DNA of 64,000 bases from NCBI GenBank assembly GCA_907163375.1, contig CAJQUW010003400.1, forward strand, positions 416,901 through 480,900. The letters run 5' to 3'. The notes under the pieces are model-generated. The model saw nothing but the letters and a program-made list of their open reading frames with translations, was not told the origin of the DNA and made no database searches. This DNA is from Prostheceraeus crozeri. Lineage: Eukaryota; Platyhelminthes; Polycladida; Euryleptidae. Position 1 is the stretch's first letter, and every line of letters starts with the position of its first letter. A program made the translations under genes and the position numbers. This document shows, one piece after another, positions 12,601 to 27,600 of this stretch.

Positions 12601-15600
12601 TATATACAAAATGAAAGAGAAGTGAATTAAATTTTTCCTACTTCTACCCTGAATGCAAGCTATGTTCACCGCGGCCTTCCAGTATTGTGCATTCAAAAAC
12701 AATCAGTATTGACTCTCACACTGCCATGGATTTGACTTTAATTCACTTTCTCTTTCATTTTGCATATAAGAGCGTTGTATAGCCAATTTATTTCTTCCCG
12801 AAATTTTACTTGACAAGAGTCGGGCGTGAAATATATTTATGACAATTCAGTTCATTAGTTTAAAATATCGCAAAATTGATCAAGACCACACAATGCTTCA
12901 ACAGAATTCCATTAATCATAAACAAAACACCAGTGCATGTAGTTTCTGCAGTATACCATTCATTTACACACATGCAAATATATTCAAATGTTCTAAATAG
13001 AAAGTGTGCCAACAAAATAATATAAAAAGTGCCAAGAAAGAATCAATTGAGGACAGCATTTCTTGCAAAAGATTTTAAAATCAGCATGTTGAGTGATCAA
13101 ATAAAAAAAACTGTAAATGCTACTCACAGAAAAACAAAAATTAATCCACATTTATATCACATTCCATGACTTGCATCTTAAGAAGCAATGAATTCCAAAA
13201 CTTTTCCAGGATTTACAGGACCTGTATGAACCCGGAGCCAATTTGAAAGGTTGGGAGCAACGAGGGATGTCAGTGATTCCAAATCACAGTAATGAAAAGT
13301 AGTGCTGCTGCTCAAAATTGCGTTGAGTCCGCAAAAAGTATCACCAGTTTGTGATTTGATATTCTTGAAGACTCTCCATACAAAGATATTCAACAATGTG
13401 GTGGGCTAAAACTTCGATCATGTTCGCGTCTAATTCACTGTGAAGCTTCCATTTCCACGCTGAAGTAGGATGTGCAGTAAATACATATCCATCCCGTCAG
13501 ATACTAATTGCAAAACTTGATGCGTTTTACACTGACTGATCTAGAACCACTGTTTTTTGAATTATGTAAGAAAATTGTAATATTGCAGGAAAATTATGAA
13601 TATGGTGGACGAAATTAGCAACTAGCATAGAAAACTATTAATCACTGAGTATTAGCACTTACTTTCCTTTTGTAGTAATCCTTGTGCTCTCGCTCCCGTT
13701 TTACCAAGGTAATCAAATCTTTCAGCTTCCCTTCCTAAAATCAGAAATAAATGCATTTACATTGCATGACACGGATTAGTTCATTTTGACGTTTTCTGAG
13801 AGCAGATGTAATAATCGTTGTCCTGTAATCAGCAGTATGAACGAATAATATATTATCAAATCCCCAATCGCAGTTCGATATTGTTGTATGATGTTGTCAT
13901 GAATTCAAATTAGTGGACGATTCACTCAAACATAATTAGGTAGGTATATTGATAATGTGTTCATTCAAAAGTTCTTCAAAAAATTGGATGAGGAGAATCA
14001 TGTGATGTATGATTGTCAGATTCATATAAATCTGTAAAGCATATTCTTAAGGGAAAGTAGTTACTCCACAAGGAATGTCATTGTGTGTACACTAATGATT
14101 CATAAAACTATCAATCCTCTATACTATGGATAGGAGGCAAAAATAAGAATACATGTACAATTGTACATTGTGCATGTATATTGTAGAAAAAATTAGGAAA
14201 AAAAGTAAATCTTTGATTAAAATCTTGAGTCTTGCATGAAATTATTGTGCGATCAATCTATGATTAGATAACTTTAATATATCAAAGTTAGGGACCCAAG
14301 TGTTTGTAAAATGTTATTTTTAGTAGACCTTTATATATTTCGACCAGCTATTTGGTCATCATCAGTAGGAAGGATTTTACAGGGAGACATAATTCAAAAT
14401 TCATGTATGGGGAGAGCATAGAGAGATAAACAAAATCATCTCTATACAAATGATGGAAATCATAAAGGTCGAAGGAAAGGAAGGAAGTGGGCCTCTATGA
14501 TCTCTGTTCTGTGTTGACGATGAAATCAAAGATGAAGTCGGCCACACAGATCAGGAACCACAGAGATCCACTCATAGTGAGTGTTACACATATACAATAG
14601 TTGAGATTCATGCCGGCGCTGAATCAAGCTAAGGAATATTATCTTCACTAAGTAAAAAAACTTACATAATCCTTGACTTTCCTCTCAAGTGCATCAATTG
14701 ACGCGGTATTCAGAGGGATTGCTCTTGATCCGGACTGACCATCTTTACCGTCTGCAATAATCAAAATCAATATATTGTCAAGTATTATGCATAACTTGAT
14801 TGACGTCTTCACATTCTTATGTGTGTCTATAGGTGAACTCACAGAATTAGATTCATCTGCGCGCGCTTCGAAGCAGATAAACAAAATATTTAATTCTGTG
14901 GGTGAACTAGGGTTGATGAAAAAGTTTTGACCGATAGAAATTCGATTCTGGCTCTTTTGCTTTTAATGCCTATAAATTACATGTTGTATCCATGCAATTC
15001 CTATATATGCAATCGTAAATACTTCTTATTAATCTGGTACGATTACTTTATCACTACCTCAGCGATGTAGTTTGAAATTGTAAAGTTTGCGACCTTTGGC
15101 TTTGACTAGCTAGTTAATTGACAATTTTACAAAAATGATTCTTCTGGACTAAGTGATCAATGAACAATGATGTTCATTGTTGAATAAGGTCGTTTCAATT
15201 CCTTGTAGCAAGGTCCTTAAGGTAGCATTCAGTTCAGTACATGATGTAATTTTGAATTTTTAAATTTAAATTTTTTTGCAGTACTTACATGACCGTGAAT
15301 CTCGTGCAGTCATACGACCGACTTTTATCATTTCTGAGCAAGTTTTGAGTTGTGGAGTTTGGCAGAGAAGACATTTAAAAGCAGAATTTTATCTGTGAAT
15401 CTGGTTTAAGTTCACCTGAAATCTGCAGGAATATCAACGATGATGACGGAGAAGGAATAGGAACTTCCGTGTCTTGCAATTCAATGACCAACAGGAAGAA
15501 CATGGTCTTCGTTTTTTGGGATGCTCGTGGCATTCTTCAAGTTGCTGTTTTGCCCGTGGAGCAGCAAGTAACACATTCTGTTTATCGTAAGGAGCTTGAG

Positions 15601-18600
15601 AAGATGAAAGACGCTGCTGCGAACGAGATGAGACGTCATCAATCTTAATGATTTCTTTTTTATAGGGTAATTCGAGACCAAGCACGCCTTCAGAAACAAA
15701 GAAGAGGCTGATTGAAATCGGTCTCTCCGTTCCCGACCATCCTTCTTATTCCCTGGAACTATCTCCATCTGACAATTACTTGCTTTCTCCGATGAAGATT
15801 TCGTAACGATATCAATCCTCCACGTATGCAGAAGAAGTCATGGTATCAATAAATCAATGGTTCAAATCAAATTTCCGGCATTTCTGCTGGAAGGCTTTCG
15901 CAAGGCCATCAAGGACATAGCAGAGGTACGTCAAAGCTGATGGTGATTATTTCGAACTCTCACCGAATAGTGATGTATGGAAGAAATAATTATACTTAAT
16001 ATAAATATACTTATATTATAATATAATTATAATATGATATATTCAATTGGAATCAAATTGATCGATTTTCTTTGTTCAAATGTTAATACCCTGGAACAAT
16101 ATTTTGCATAAATATGGTGAATATTAAATTAGAGCGTTGAGATAGTCAAAAGTAATCGTATTCCGATTAACATGAGGAATTTAGGATCGCATTTATGTAG
16201 GTAGTATGGAAATGAAATATGCAATCCATTGGTCGGAAAACAAAGAACTAGAATTAAATTTCCATCGATCGCAATTTTTTCATCAACCCCATATGTTACA
16301 AACTTATTTTTGTATTATTATTTTGGAACGAAGATGTTGACAAAACGAAAGACCAGTTTCTCAAGAAAAAGTATATCGACGATGACAGAATAATAAAGTA
16401 TCAATAACTTTGGGAATAGCTATCATTGGAATGCATTGCAACCAAATTGTGGTATATCCTGTCAACATAAGTTTTACATGCAGATTCAACGAAAGATACG
16501 CATAATTTTATGCATGAGTTGGCACAAGGACAACTAGATATCAGCAAGCTGCCAGAACGCGGAAAGCGAAATCATTGTGTCGAGTTTTATAGGCTGACAG
16601 TTGACTGCAGCCGATCAGCTAACACTGTCTATATGTCTACATATATGTTTTTTGCCTCAATCATAGTTTTCCTATTTTAAAATTTTCTCGTAAAATATTT
16701 ATTTTAATCTATATTAAAATTTTAGTTTTAAATTTACCTACTTCTGTCACTTTGCGTCCTGGTTCTACTAATATATTTAGTAGCCCTTGGTTGGCATGAG
16801 ACGTCTCTTGATAAAAACCCTGCGCTATATCTTCCTCAAATACCACAAATGTAGCATTCAACATAGGAGCATTAAATCATATTGTAGTAGAGGGCTTGTA
16901 ATACTATGAATTCCTGACTTATGAGATAATGTCTGTTTTTCAATACAGTCATAGCTGATCGATATTGAGTTAGTATATTTAGCTTACTAATCAATGTAGC
17001 GTGATAATTGGAAATGGTATCTTCCACGTTGTAGTTGCACGCTCGTAATGTGGCCAGAATGTCGAAGTCATCTTTCCATTGTGGCAGGGCGTCCTGAAAT
17101 GATGTAATAAAAATGATTTGAAAATAATCCCTTGAGAGCATATCGAAATGTAATCGAACATAAAATGACGATGAGTACTATATTATCGAAGTTCACCATA
17201 TCAATGTAACTTCAATTAGGAGACATAAAATATTGCAATGTCATTATATCCCGAGCATTGCATAAAAGATATACATGTAGGCCTACATTTACATTGTGTT
17301 AATGTTCGTATACCTTAATATCTTCATATATTAAAGCATTGAACTACAATATGCTCGCTTAGCATATTGTGGTTAAATCATAGATAACCTTAGCACAATG
17401 ATATCACTATTCAGATATCAGAACCGCAATATTTGATTGTACGTGTATATGTGAAAATCAAATGTTGTTCACTGATGTCTATGTAGGGTGCAAAGGTCAA
17501 TGTTCTCGAAAAATACTGTAATAAGCGTTGTGCCTCTAAGGAATTTAGTACTGAAAAACAGCAATGATGTTTCTCAAGATTTGAGTTGACATGATTAAAA
17601 TGCACAATGCATTACTTGTTTGAAACAGGCTCAAAATAAGGTTTGCTATCGGTGCGTAACTATATAATCATTAACTTGTGTGCATACACAGGATAGATTT
17701 CGTTGTATATTGAGTTGATAATGCAAGCGCATATGAGCATACTTGCACATTGCTCATCAGACATAAAAAAGTTCTTCCATACATGTAGGATATATGCAGC
17801 TAGAAAAAATGCATCTAAAGTGGTTTTCACAAAACCTATGTATGCATGTGGTACAAAATCGTAAATAGTAGTAAAGAAATACCAACAATACACAAGAATT
17901 CTTCTCCTATATTTACTGCCCTATGATTACAATGGTATGCAATTGCAAATAATAGAAAATAGACGGGAATTATCAAAATGAACACTCTTATACATGTACA
18001 TGCTGGGCAGCCAAAAATCCTATTGTTAAACAACTTCGATTGAACAACGAATTGGCCCACACACTCGTAAGAGATGGATCTGCAAACATAACGGTTATCA
18101 TGGAAGTTTATGGAACATTATCAAGGAAGGTCTACACCCTCATGCTTTAGCCAATGTAGCTACTTGTAGCTATTGACTTCAACATATCGGTTGTTCCACT
18201 TCTGATAGAACCGCAGCACAATTGATTCTCCTGAACTCCGAAGTTTTGACAGTTTGAACAATGTGACATGTAGTTACCCTCAGTTATGAATCAAGAGTTA
18301 TTGAAATTGACACGTACTTTGATTTTCTTGATTGTGCTGCGTGCTAAATTCGTAGACAATTCCCACTGAACTGGAAGTTTGACCCATGAGCCTTCATCCA
18401 CATCATAGTAGCAATGAATATTTCTCCGGTACTGAAACAAAAGAAGTAATTTTAAGTCGAAATTGCATATAGAACCCTTTCAACAATTACAAAGGCTTTG
18501 TCATAATCAACGCACCCGCACAATCGACTCTACAATCGACTTCTTAGTCACCTGACTAGCTACCATAAATTACCGGCAGTTTTCATTAACGAAATATGTT

Positions 18601-21600
18601 ATAATTTCTTTCGTCTTTACCAAGACGGGTCTGCTTGGGGATAAGAAAGATGGGTTCACTATTCCTCGAAAAATATAATTGATAAAAATTCGTGATTTTT
18701 ATTTTTCATGTATTTTTTATTCAAGCATTTCGCATCGTATGCTTTTTCCAATTAATAAATCTACGAAGTAGAAAGACAATCTCAGCAACAGTTTTGATGA
18801 GTTAAATAGAATACCTGTAATGTCGACAATACATGCTATTCGCAAGTTTATTTTGTCATTTTTTTGTTTGCATTTTCGGCATCGACTCGCAAGCGCCTTT
18901 TGGTAGTACAAATTTCTTGGCAGTATTCTAAACCTTCACATACCCCTCTCTAGTAATCCAAAGATAGAAAGTAGGATTGCTGGTTTTCTTGCATCCCATC
19001 TGCTTCCACAGAGAAAAAAACTTCAGTTGTCTTTCGACAAGCCCACCCCATCAATGAGTCGGGATCTAAACTGACATAGCTTGCCTTAAAGCCATGTACA
19101 AAGTACCATTTAAGCTAACGCTTTTGGTCCTTCGGAATTCATTTGACATCATAAATTTCATTTCATTTAGAAACAATACAACTGGTGGTGTACATTCATT
19201 AGTTTACAGAAGTAGACCTCATGTCGCATTCAATTTAGTTAGGAAAATCTAAAAAAACAAATACAAACGAGTAAAACATGCTTTTTAAACCTACTACTAA
19301 CTCCCTTATTTCATTCAATACGCTCCTAGCAGCCCTCATATCAACAAGGCGCAGAATGTAAAAGCACAACACAGCGGGATTAAGGTAGAGCCACTTGTCT
19401 TGCAAAATACATCATATCCTTTTCTAATACTGTTCATCGGAAAATCTGAGAGCGTCAATGTGAGAGCTGCACAGACACTGACAGAAGGGAGTAGAAATAA
19501 TCAACAAAAATATTTATTTAGAGTAGAAATTGTGTTGAAAGACAGAATCAACAAGTGATCAATAGTGTTCGAAATTGTAGGCCACATCAGCTTGCAGTTG
19601 GAGATGACAACGCTTAGAATTATAAACGAAATTAACAAAAATCATAAAAAGCCAATCGGTTTCTGAACACGCTGCCATAGGCACGCTTTTTCATTTTTAT
19701 TCATTTAACACTTTCAGAAGCTAGACTGTAAGGGTTCAGCCATACCTGGAGAATTAATTTAGAAAATAAAAGTACTGCTATTTATTCGAGTGTTGTTTGT
19801 CAACATATGTTGATTAATGCACAAATGTAAAATCTCTCAGTTTGATTTCACTTCGGTTGATAAAGGTTTACAAAACGTACCTAACATAGAGTTTTCTTTT
19901 ATCTGGGTCGGCGCTCAGCTAAACTTTCAGAACCATCGCATGACATGCATGGTTTATGAGTAAGAAATGTGCAGCGTATGACAATAATGTCCTGATACAT
20001 CTTACGGCTTGAGGTTTATGATAATCAACTATTCGTTTGATTATTCGGTGAAATAATGAACGTTGCAACTGCAGCGCAATAGGCACATACCTGGAACACA
20101 TACGTCTGAACCGATCCTTTCCCTGGAATGTTGATGATGCCTTCTCGATCGTCCTCTCCTTTGGCTGAAGATTTTCTGTGATGCTGTCTCTTTCCATTGC
20201 GTTTAGCTTTACTTGATTCCATCTACAACAGAACAGGAATATAATGCTATGATTGATAATCAATGTGAACGAAGTATTTCATGAATATAGAAGACATGTA
20301 TTAAAGCGCACCTAAAGCTGTATGAGCAAATGGACCTTCACATACATTCATTCATAATTTCTTCTTGCGCATTTCATTCGGCTGGAATTACATCATGATA
20401 AATGATGATGTCACCATACCGCATTTTCTCCAATAAAGTCTGCCCTCAGTATATAGCCCGCACAGGACATGGAAAATAATCATGTAAACGCCCTCAAATA
20501 AATCCAACTCCTGAATTTATCAATTAAAAGGTTTAAATGAGTTAAAGTATGGAACCACTACAAATGGAGTGTGACTTCATAAGCGTGAAGCTTCTATGTT
20601 GTCCAACAATAGCTCTCAATAATTGCAATGTACAAGTGTTCAAAACTTGACCTATCCAAAAGCTTTTGATGTTCACATAATCAGCATAACACAGATTATA
20701 GTTATTTTATTGCTCCTGGTGTTGGTTTCCACCACAGAAGTTAGCTGCATGTTTACCAGGGTGGGCAGTGTTTTAAACAACTGAAAACAGCTGAACACGC
20801 TGAAACACGATGTCTTTTTAAGGTGTGATTATTAATGCAACTTTTTCAATACTTTACCAGTGGCTCTTAGTCTTTTTGCTCAGATTCCTCCCTAAACGTT
20901 GAAAATATGCTTGATTCCTCCCTCCAAATTAGTATGCACTTTAGGTCCCTAGTCAAGTTTAAAAAAATCAAAGATAGTAACAAGTAACAACACATAAAAG
21001 TATACAGCCGAAACATCATACAATCATACGCCAGTACGCTACCATTGACCGTGACGTGCTGAACTTGTCTTGCTTTTCGAAGGCAATATTCATCCTAAAT
21101 TTGGTAGAGGAAGCCGGTGAGAATAGGTTTTTTGAGACGGTATTGCCAAAGTATTATTCTGGACTCATGCAGAACCGCAGCTCTCGAATGTCAATTTAGT
21201 ACAATGGGATAGACGCATGAAATATTGAGGAGAAATCTCGAAGTAGAGGCGGGAAAATACGTTTTCTTTGCAAGCAAGTGAACAGATTAACTATAAGATA
21301 TTACTGTATAACAATGACGATGGATTTATTGCATCACGAACTTGTTCTAAATTATTTCATCATCACGCACTCGGCGAGTTCTTAATAAGAGTCATTTAAT
21401 TTACTTCATGATCAGCATTTCCATTATTTCTGAAATGAATCACTTTCATGGAATGTAGGCATTAAGTCAACATATTCACATCATCTAAACGTGTACTGTT
21501 TCTGTAATCTTTCGATGAAGTAAATTCAATGTTGCTTATTGATTAGTATCTAATAAAGTAACACTATTCATTTAGGACACTAATGGAGCATAATGCAAAC

Positions 21601-24600
21601 ATCACTACAATTCTAAAATTTCACTTGAAATTTAACAAATTTTTTTTCTCGATAAAAATTCAATCGAATTTTGATAAAAGCAAATATATTTTTCATTGTA
21701 AATGCTGAATCTCCTTATTTAATGACATAATTGACAAGCTTACATTGCTTCAATATAATACAAAGACAGCAAAAAACAAGTTTTTTGAATAAAACATTTT
21801 AAACATGTTTTTCAATAAAGCATGTTTTGTACCCACCCTGCTACGAAGCATTTTTTCATCGCTGTCCTTCGTATGAATTATCATAGTGAAGAAATGATAG
21901 AATCGATAACCGGTGTTTCCACTAATAAACGCCACCCTCTGTTAAGCGCCACTGCTGAGAGGTAAACTTTTTAATGAACGCCGCACTTCTCATATAAAGA
22001 AAATTAATAGAAGTGTAGTACACATTTATCGTTCATTGAGCTACAAAAACAAGGGTATACATACGTCCGTATAGTTATCAAACGTCACTGGAATACTTAA
22101 TAACATTGCATTGTTTGCAGTCTATACTCATATTATGAAAAAGCAAGTAACATGATTAAAACCGTCACACTAATCAATTCGCTAATTGACAATTCCTCTA
22201 CAAAATAGAAAATTATATATATCGTATCTAATTTCATATCGCATCGACATCAAATTCTGACTTAGAATCAGATTCAGTAACTTTTTTGAAGTTTCCTGTG
22301 CCGTCAAGCATTGAATCTGACTCATCACGCTATAGTTTTCTGTGAGTCCGGCCGTCAAGTGACCAAGGGAAAGAAACAGCAAATGCCAATATTATACCGG
22401 TAAAAATTAGTCTCGGCATTAAGTCAACATATTCACATCATCTAAACGTGTACTGTTTCTGCAATCTTTCGATAAAGTAAATTCAATGTTGCTTATTGAT
22501 TAGTATTTGTGGCATTTACATAAAAGCATTTATGTTTATATTTATGACGGTGTCTAATTATTGTCAAAATCAACACCTTTTTCAAGACACCAAGACCCTA
22601 TTCATAAGGTTCTTACTCAGATTCCATATTGTATCAACCTTGTTTGATTTGAACAGATTTCAGGCAAATTTGAAAACGTGGGAAGGGAACAGCCTATTTA
22701 CCTGGCCGTCTACGCATAGATGATAAATACAGTGCAACGTGCAGTGACTACCTCAGCAATATCAACACTCCATATCAAATCAGTGATAACGGCCGCTGAT
22801 AAGATGATGAGTTGATAGGAAAATCATTGAAAAGTGAATGGTAAATACTGGATTTCTGGGGTAAATGAGTGACAATTTGTGAGTGTCATTGACTACTGCA
22901 TTTCATTAATGGCAGTTAACACACATTTCCAATAGGCCACACAAAGTTTTAGCATTTATGTATATACGAATATTTGACAGATAAGTTGCCGTGATCATGC
23001 CCAACGATTTTGTGGTAAAAAAATCTTTGGTTGCTAAAAATAGCTTTTTTTAATTTTATCAGTAATTTGGGATCCTCCAAACTAAAAATAAATGTATGTG
23101 CTTACATTGACATTCAATTCTTTTCGCAAACAGGAGAATTTTACAGAATTTGTAATAATCTGGATGAAATTTTGAGTCCTAGAGAAATATTTTGATGTCA
23201 TACAATTTGATCGTTCTACACAATTATGTGAAATAGAGTCGTTATTATTTTTTATACATCAAGTTCATATTTTTTGATAGATCCAAGTACATGTTCGACT
23301 TTATAATCCGATAGCTGTACATAACTATGAACAATAAACATATAAACTTACAAAACCTTCCATTGATTCGATTTCGTCAACGACAAGGGTGCCTTCGTCG
23401 TACCAACTAAATGGAAATTCAACCCATTCCTAAAAATTAAACAGCATGTCATGTTGGAAAATGAAATGAAATGATAAAAATGACCTCACCCCAGTTTCAA
23501 AACTATCAAGGTAAAATCTCATGCCATTTGTAAATATGCAGCAAAAGGTCTTCCCATTCCGATGATGAAATGTTTCGAACGTAATTTCATCCTGAAATGT
23601 AATATGGACTAAATTCCAAATCAATATTATCGGTGATGATTAGTCGTTGATCACACTTAATTGTGTTATTAAAGAAAGCCATAACAATCAGGCATAACAT
23701 TTGATAACGAGTTTAATGAGAGATAGATAGTATTAACTTGAGATAGTATCAACTTGAATGAGGAATGCGGAGTCGGAGTCCCAGAGTCCTATCATTTTTG
23801 CTAGAGTCGGAGTCCTATCAAATGATAGGACTCCGGCCCATAACTAGACCCGAAATATAATACAAACAAATTATTTATTCTCGTGCATATAGCTGTCACT
23901 GTCTTGATATCAACTTTCTCCGTCAAACAAAAGTACAGAGACAGCAGTACATGCAAAGCTTGAAATAGTTGAGGGAATGACCCATGATAGTGAGAAAAGG
24001 ATTGTCTTTTCACTCGGTGATTCAGTAGAGAAGACAAGCCTTCCTCGATCACACTGATTTTCCTGACTGGTAGAGACTGGAGAAAAACCGTGTGAAGCAC
24101 ACATCAACATGATGGGAGGAGCCGAGTCGTATGCATCCAACTGAAAGCGACATTTGATAAACTTTCATCGAAAATGATTGATAATTGATACAGCAATGAT
24201 CACTGAAAATAGGTTCAGGTAAGCCTATAATGATTTATGATGCAGGTTACCAGTAAATTTTTCAAAAAAACTAGGCTTTATATATTGGCCACCCGGAGTC
24301 GGAGTCCTATCAAAATGATAGGACTCCAAATCCTTGACTTCAACATTCGACTGATTGTATACTTTAATTGTTTTCTTATGAAATCCTTCCCCGAAAACCA
24401 ACAGTTTCCATCCAGCGTATGTTCGAATAATTAAATCTATCTCATTTGACATAAGTTTCAATGCTAGTTGGCCGGATAATCATAATGACAGATAGCAGAA
24501 TATTTCTTCGAACAGGGTATCTGTTAATAACGATGAGGTTTAAAGTTTAAAGTTAAATTTTATTGATTCAATAGATATCTTGGTCGAAGAAATATTCTGC

Positions 24601-27600
24601 TTTCTGTCAATATTTATCTCAATCTGCACTATGGGATCCATCAGCATGCTATAAGAAAGCAATAGGTCCATGAGTATAGATTGATTGAAGTATGAAAGTG
24701 TTCACTTTCTGAGGAGCGATTGCTATTCAAATATTTTCGTATGGGATTCATCTGTCATTGTATTACCAAGAACTGAACTGAAACGGAGAATGCTCGAAAT
24801 CTTGAGTTTGCATATTTTACACATAACATAATCCCAAACACAAACTTCAGTGTTGTTAATAAGATGTGGAGCTTAGTTTAAAATAATATTATCAGATACA
24901 ACTGATGTTTGAAAAGCGGTTTATTCTTTCATCTCCTAAAGCTTTACTTTATGGAAATCAATTTAAGCCACTGAATGAGGACGATTATAGTTAAACGAGC
25001 TGATAAAGCATTAAAATGACAGAATTAGTTTGAAATTGTTCGGCTCGTGAGATAGCTGAAGTGTCTGACGTTCCAAAAAAGCTCTGTGCACAGGATAGTG
25101 AGACGCGATTTGAATTTGAAACCTCAAAGACTTCAATTCGCTCGGTATTCGAATCCAACGGACTGTGCGAGACTACCGCAATTTGTTTGCAGGATGGTTT
25201 AAAAAATTTGGAAATGACGCTAGCAAATTAGCAATGGTAGCAATTTAGCAACTTCTTTCTTAACAGGTGCAGTTTTTAGAGAAAACAACCAACAAGCTCA
25301 TGTACCACCGAAACCATTGTATAGAGCAAAGTTGATTGCTTCGGTATTAATAAAAATAAGTTGTTGCACCACCATACCTGGAAGTCACATTTGCTGCTCA
25401 TATTGAAATAAAGGAATTGCACATTGCTGCTTTCTCAAAATCGAAAAGAATTCTCTCCGGGACGAGAATTCAACAAGACAGTGCGGAAAATGTAGTAAAT
25501 TACAAAGAATTAATCATGAAAAATTACTGACTTCCGGTAGTCACCCGGCCGCTTTTCAAATTAATATAAAAGAACACAAGGAAAATGTGAATGGATTCTA
25601 TCCTTTACGCCCAATAGCATCAACAATAAATACCCCTACCCAAAAAGTAGATTGGCTTGCCAGCATTCTATTAAATCAATTAGTAAAATTTGTACCATCA
25701 CATTTGGATAGCATCAATGCATTGATTGAATGTCTTAGAAACAACAACGATAAGTTAAATAACACGGATAATTGCGTCTTTATCTCCTTAGATGTATTTC
25801 ATCTGTATCCAAGTATTCCAATTGAAGATGGTCTGAAAGTTGTAGAAGATTTCGCGAGACAATACTGGAGAAGCATTGATAATTATGGATTAAATGTTGA
25901 GGATTTGATCGATTTTCTTAAATTTATAGCTTACAACTATGAAATAACGTATAACCAAAAAACATATTTACAAATAAGAGGTTGTCCTATGGGAACACAC
26001 TTTTCCCCGCCGTTTTCCATAATTTATATGAACAACATAGAGAATAAAGCGCTCGATATATTAAAAACGAAACATAGTATTGTCCCAGCCATCTTTAAAC
26101 GATACATTGATGGTATCATCATGGGACCATTTCCCAAAAATAAAGATACGATGAAAATAATCTTCGATACTTTTAACTCTGTAAACAGTGATATTCAATT
26201 CATTTCAGAAAACCCCGATACCGATTATCTTGATTTTCTGGACATTAGTATATCCGTTAAAAACAAACTGAGTTACAAATGGTACAGCAAACCGTGCCAT
26301 TCAAGCATTAGCTTAAGAAAAGACAGTTGGCTCCCCAACTATGTAAAAGATAATTTTGATAGTAATAGTTTTCGGTATGTTGAAGACAGATGTTCTGATA
26401 CATTTGATGCATTCAAAGCGCAACAAATTATGAAAAATAGGCTAGAAAGTAATGGGTTCCATGTTGATAATGTGGATAGTTATAAAAATGATAAAATTAA
26501 CGCAAGTAATAACGGAAGAAATATCGACGTTAATCTCTCCCTCGACTACGTGGGTGAAAGTTTTTTAAGAAAAATCAATAAAGTAAAAAATAAGTATAGT
26601 ATACCTGTACGCATCACATCAAAACCTGGTAAAAATTAGCAACAGCATTTAAAAGAAAATCTAATAATGAGTGTACTTGCAATATTTGCTTGACAATCGG
26701 CCCAAAATTTAACTGTAAGCATAAATATGTAGTTTATGAATTCTCTTGCAATCGCTGCCAGAAGAAGTACATAGGTCAAACATGTCGACCTTTCAGAACT
26801 AGATTCAACGAACACCAACGTAGTTTAAAGAATCGAGATACAAAAAGTGCATTAACTGAACATAACTTGTTAGACCATTGCGATGAAGTGATGACCATTG
26901 ATGATTTTAGTTATAAGATTTTGGACAAGCAAAACTCGGCGATTACTACTAGGATGGCTGAATCACGTAACATTGCGTTGAAAATGCCGCTATTGAACAG
27001 ACGTCATGAGCTGACATGATGAGTTGCCCTGACTGGACCACTGATTTGTTGTATATAAACCTACCTTTTAACACTTGTGTCGCATACTAAGCCCTTGAGA
27101 CTGTCGGATTGACGAAACGCGTCGGGTGATTTTTTGAAAAATTTTTTTAAAATAGATTTACGTCAAACAAAGGGAGCGATTGTTTTTTTCACACAATTAT
27201 GACTAACCTCCCGTACGGACGAACTATGAAAAAGACAGTGTGACTCCACATATTGGAAGAGAGGTGAAATTTCGTTTTGCAAATCAATTTCAATAATATG
27301 AGTCACAAGTCGTCAGCTTCATCTTTACTTGCCAGAACTGTCACCAAACATAAACGCACTCGATTTTTGGTTTTGGGGTTATTCTAAATGTAAATATTTA
27401 AATGAGTAAAGTATAGAAGCTCACGATGTCAAATTTGATTGATTTGTCAATCAGTGTTTAACAGATAATCAAGATATGCTTTTTTTGTCTATCGATTCTT
27501 TACCCTACAATCTACAACAGCTAAGATTGAACAATTACCAACAAATTACACGTAACAAAACCTGTAGTTGTTGGAATAAAATCTAATTTATGACTGCATC

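Larger units (their letters stand above)
25407..27150 (+). mobile_element. Penelope-like element (RT + GIY-YIG), decayed
   Basis: A Penelope-like retroelement in the kinesin intron between exons 2 and 3. The RT part (25,407-26,639) and the GIY-YIG endonuclease part (26,633-27,019) follow in the order known for this class but in different frames, so the copy is broken. After the coding part, GACGAAACGCGTC at about 27,110-27,123 resembles the second half of the small hammerhead motifs found in Penelope-like termini. The full element is normally about 2.5-3 kb, so the 5' end is missing or unrecognised. Confidence 0.85.

Noticed and set aside
16735-16860. Coding-looking minus-strand stretch ending at a GT donor
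   Set aside because: It is in the wrong phase for exon 7, which joins exon 8 perfectly without it, and lacks a matching acceptor.
21458-22506. 92-bp repeats as terminal repeats of a retroelement
   Set aside because: No terminal dinucleotide, primer-binding or polypurine signal and no coding sequence between them.
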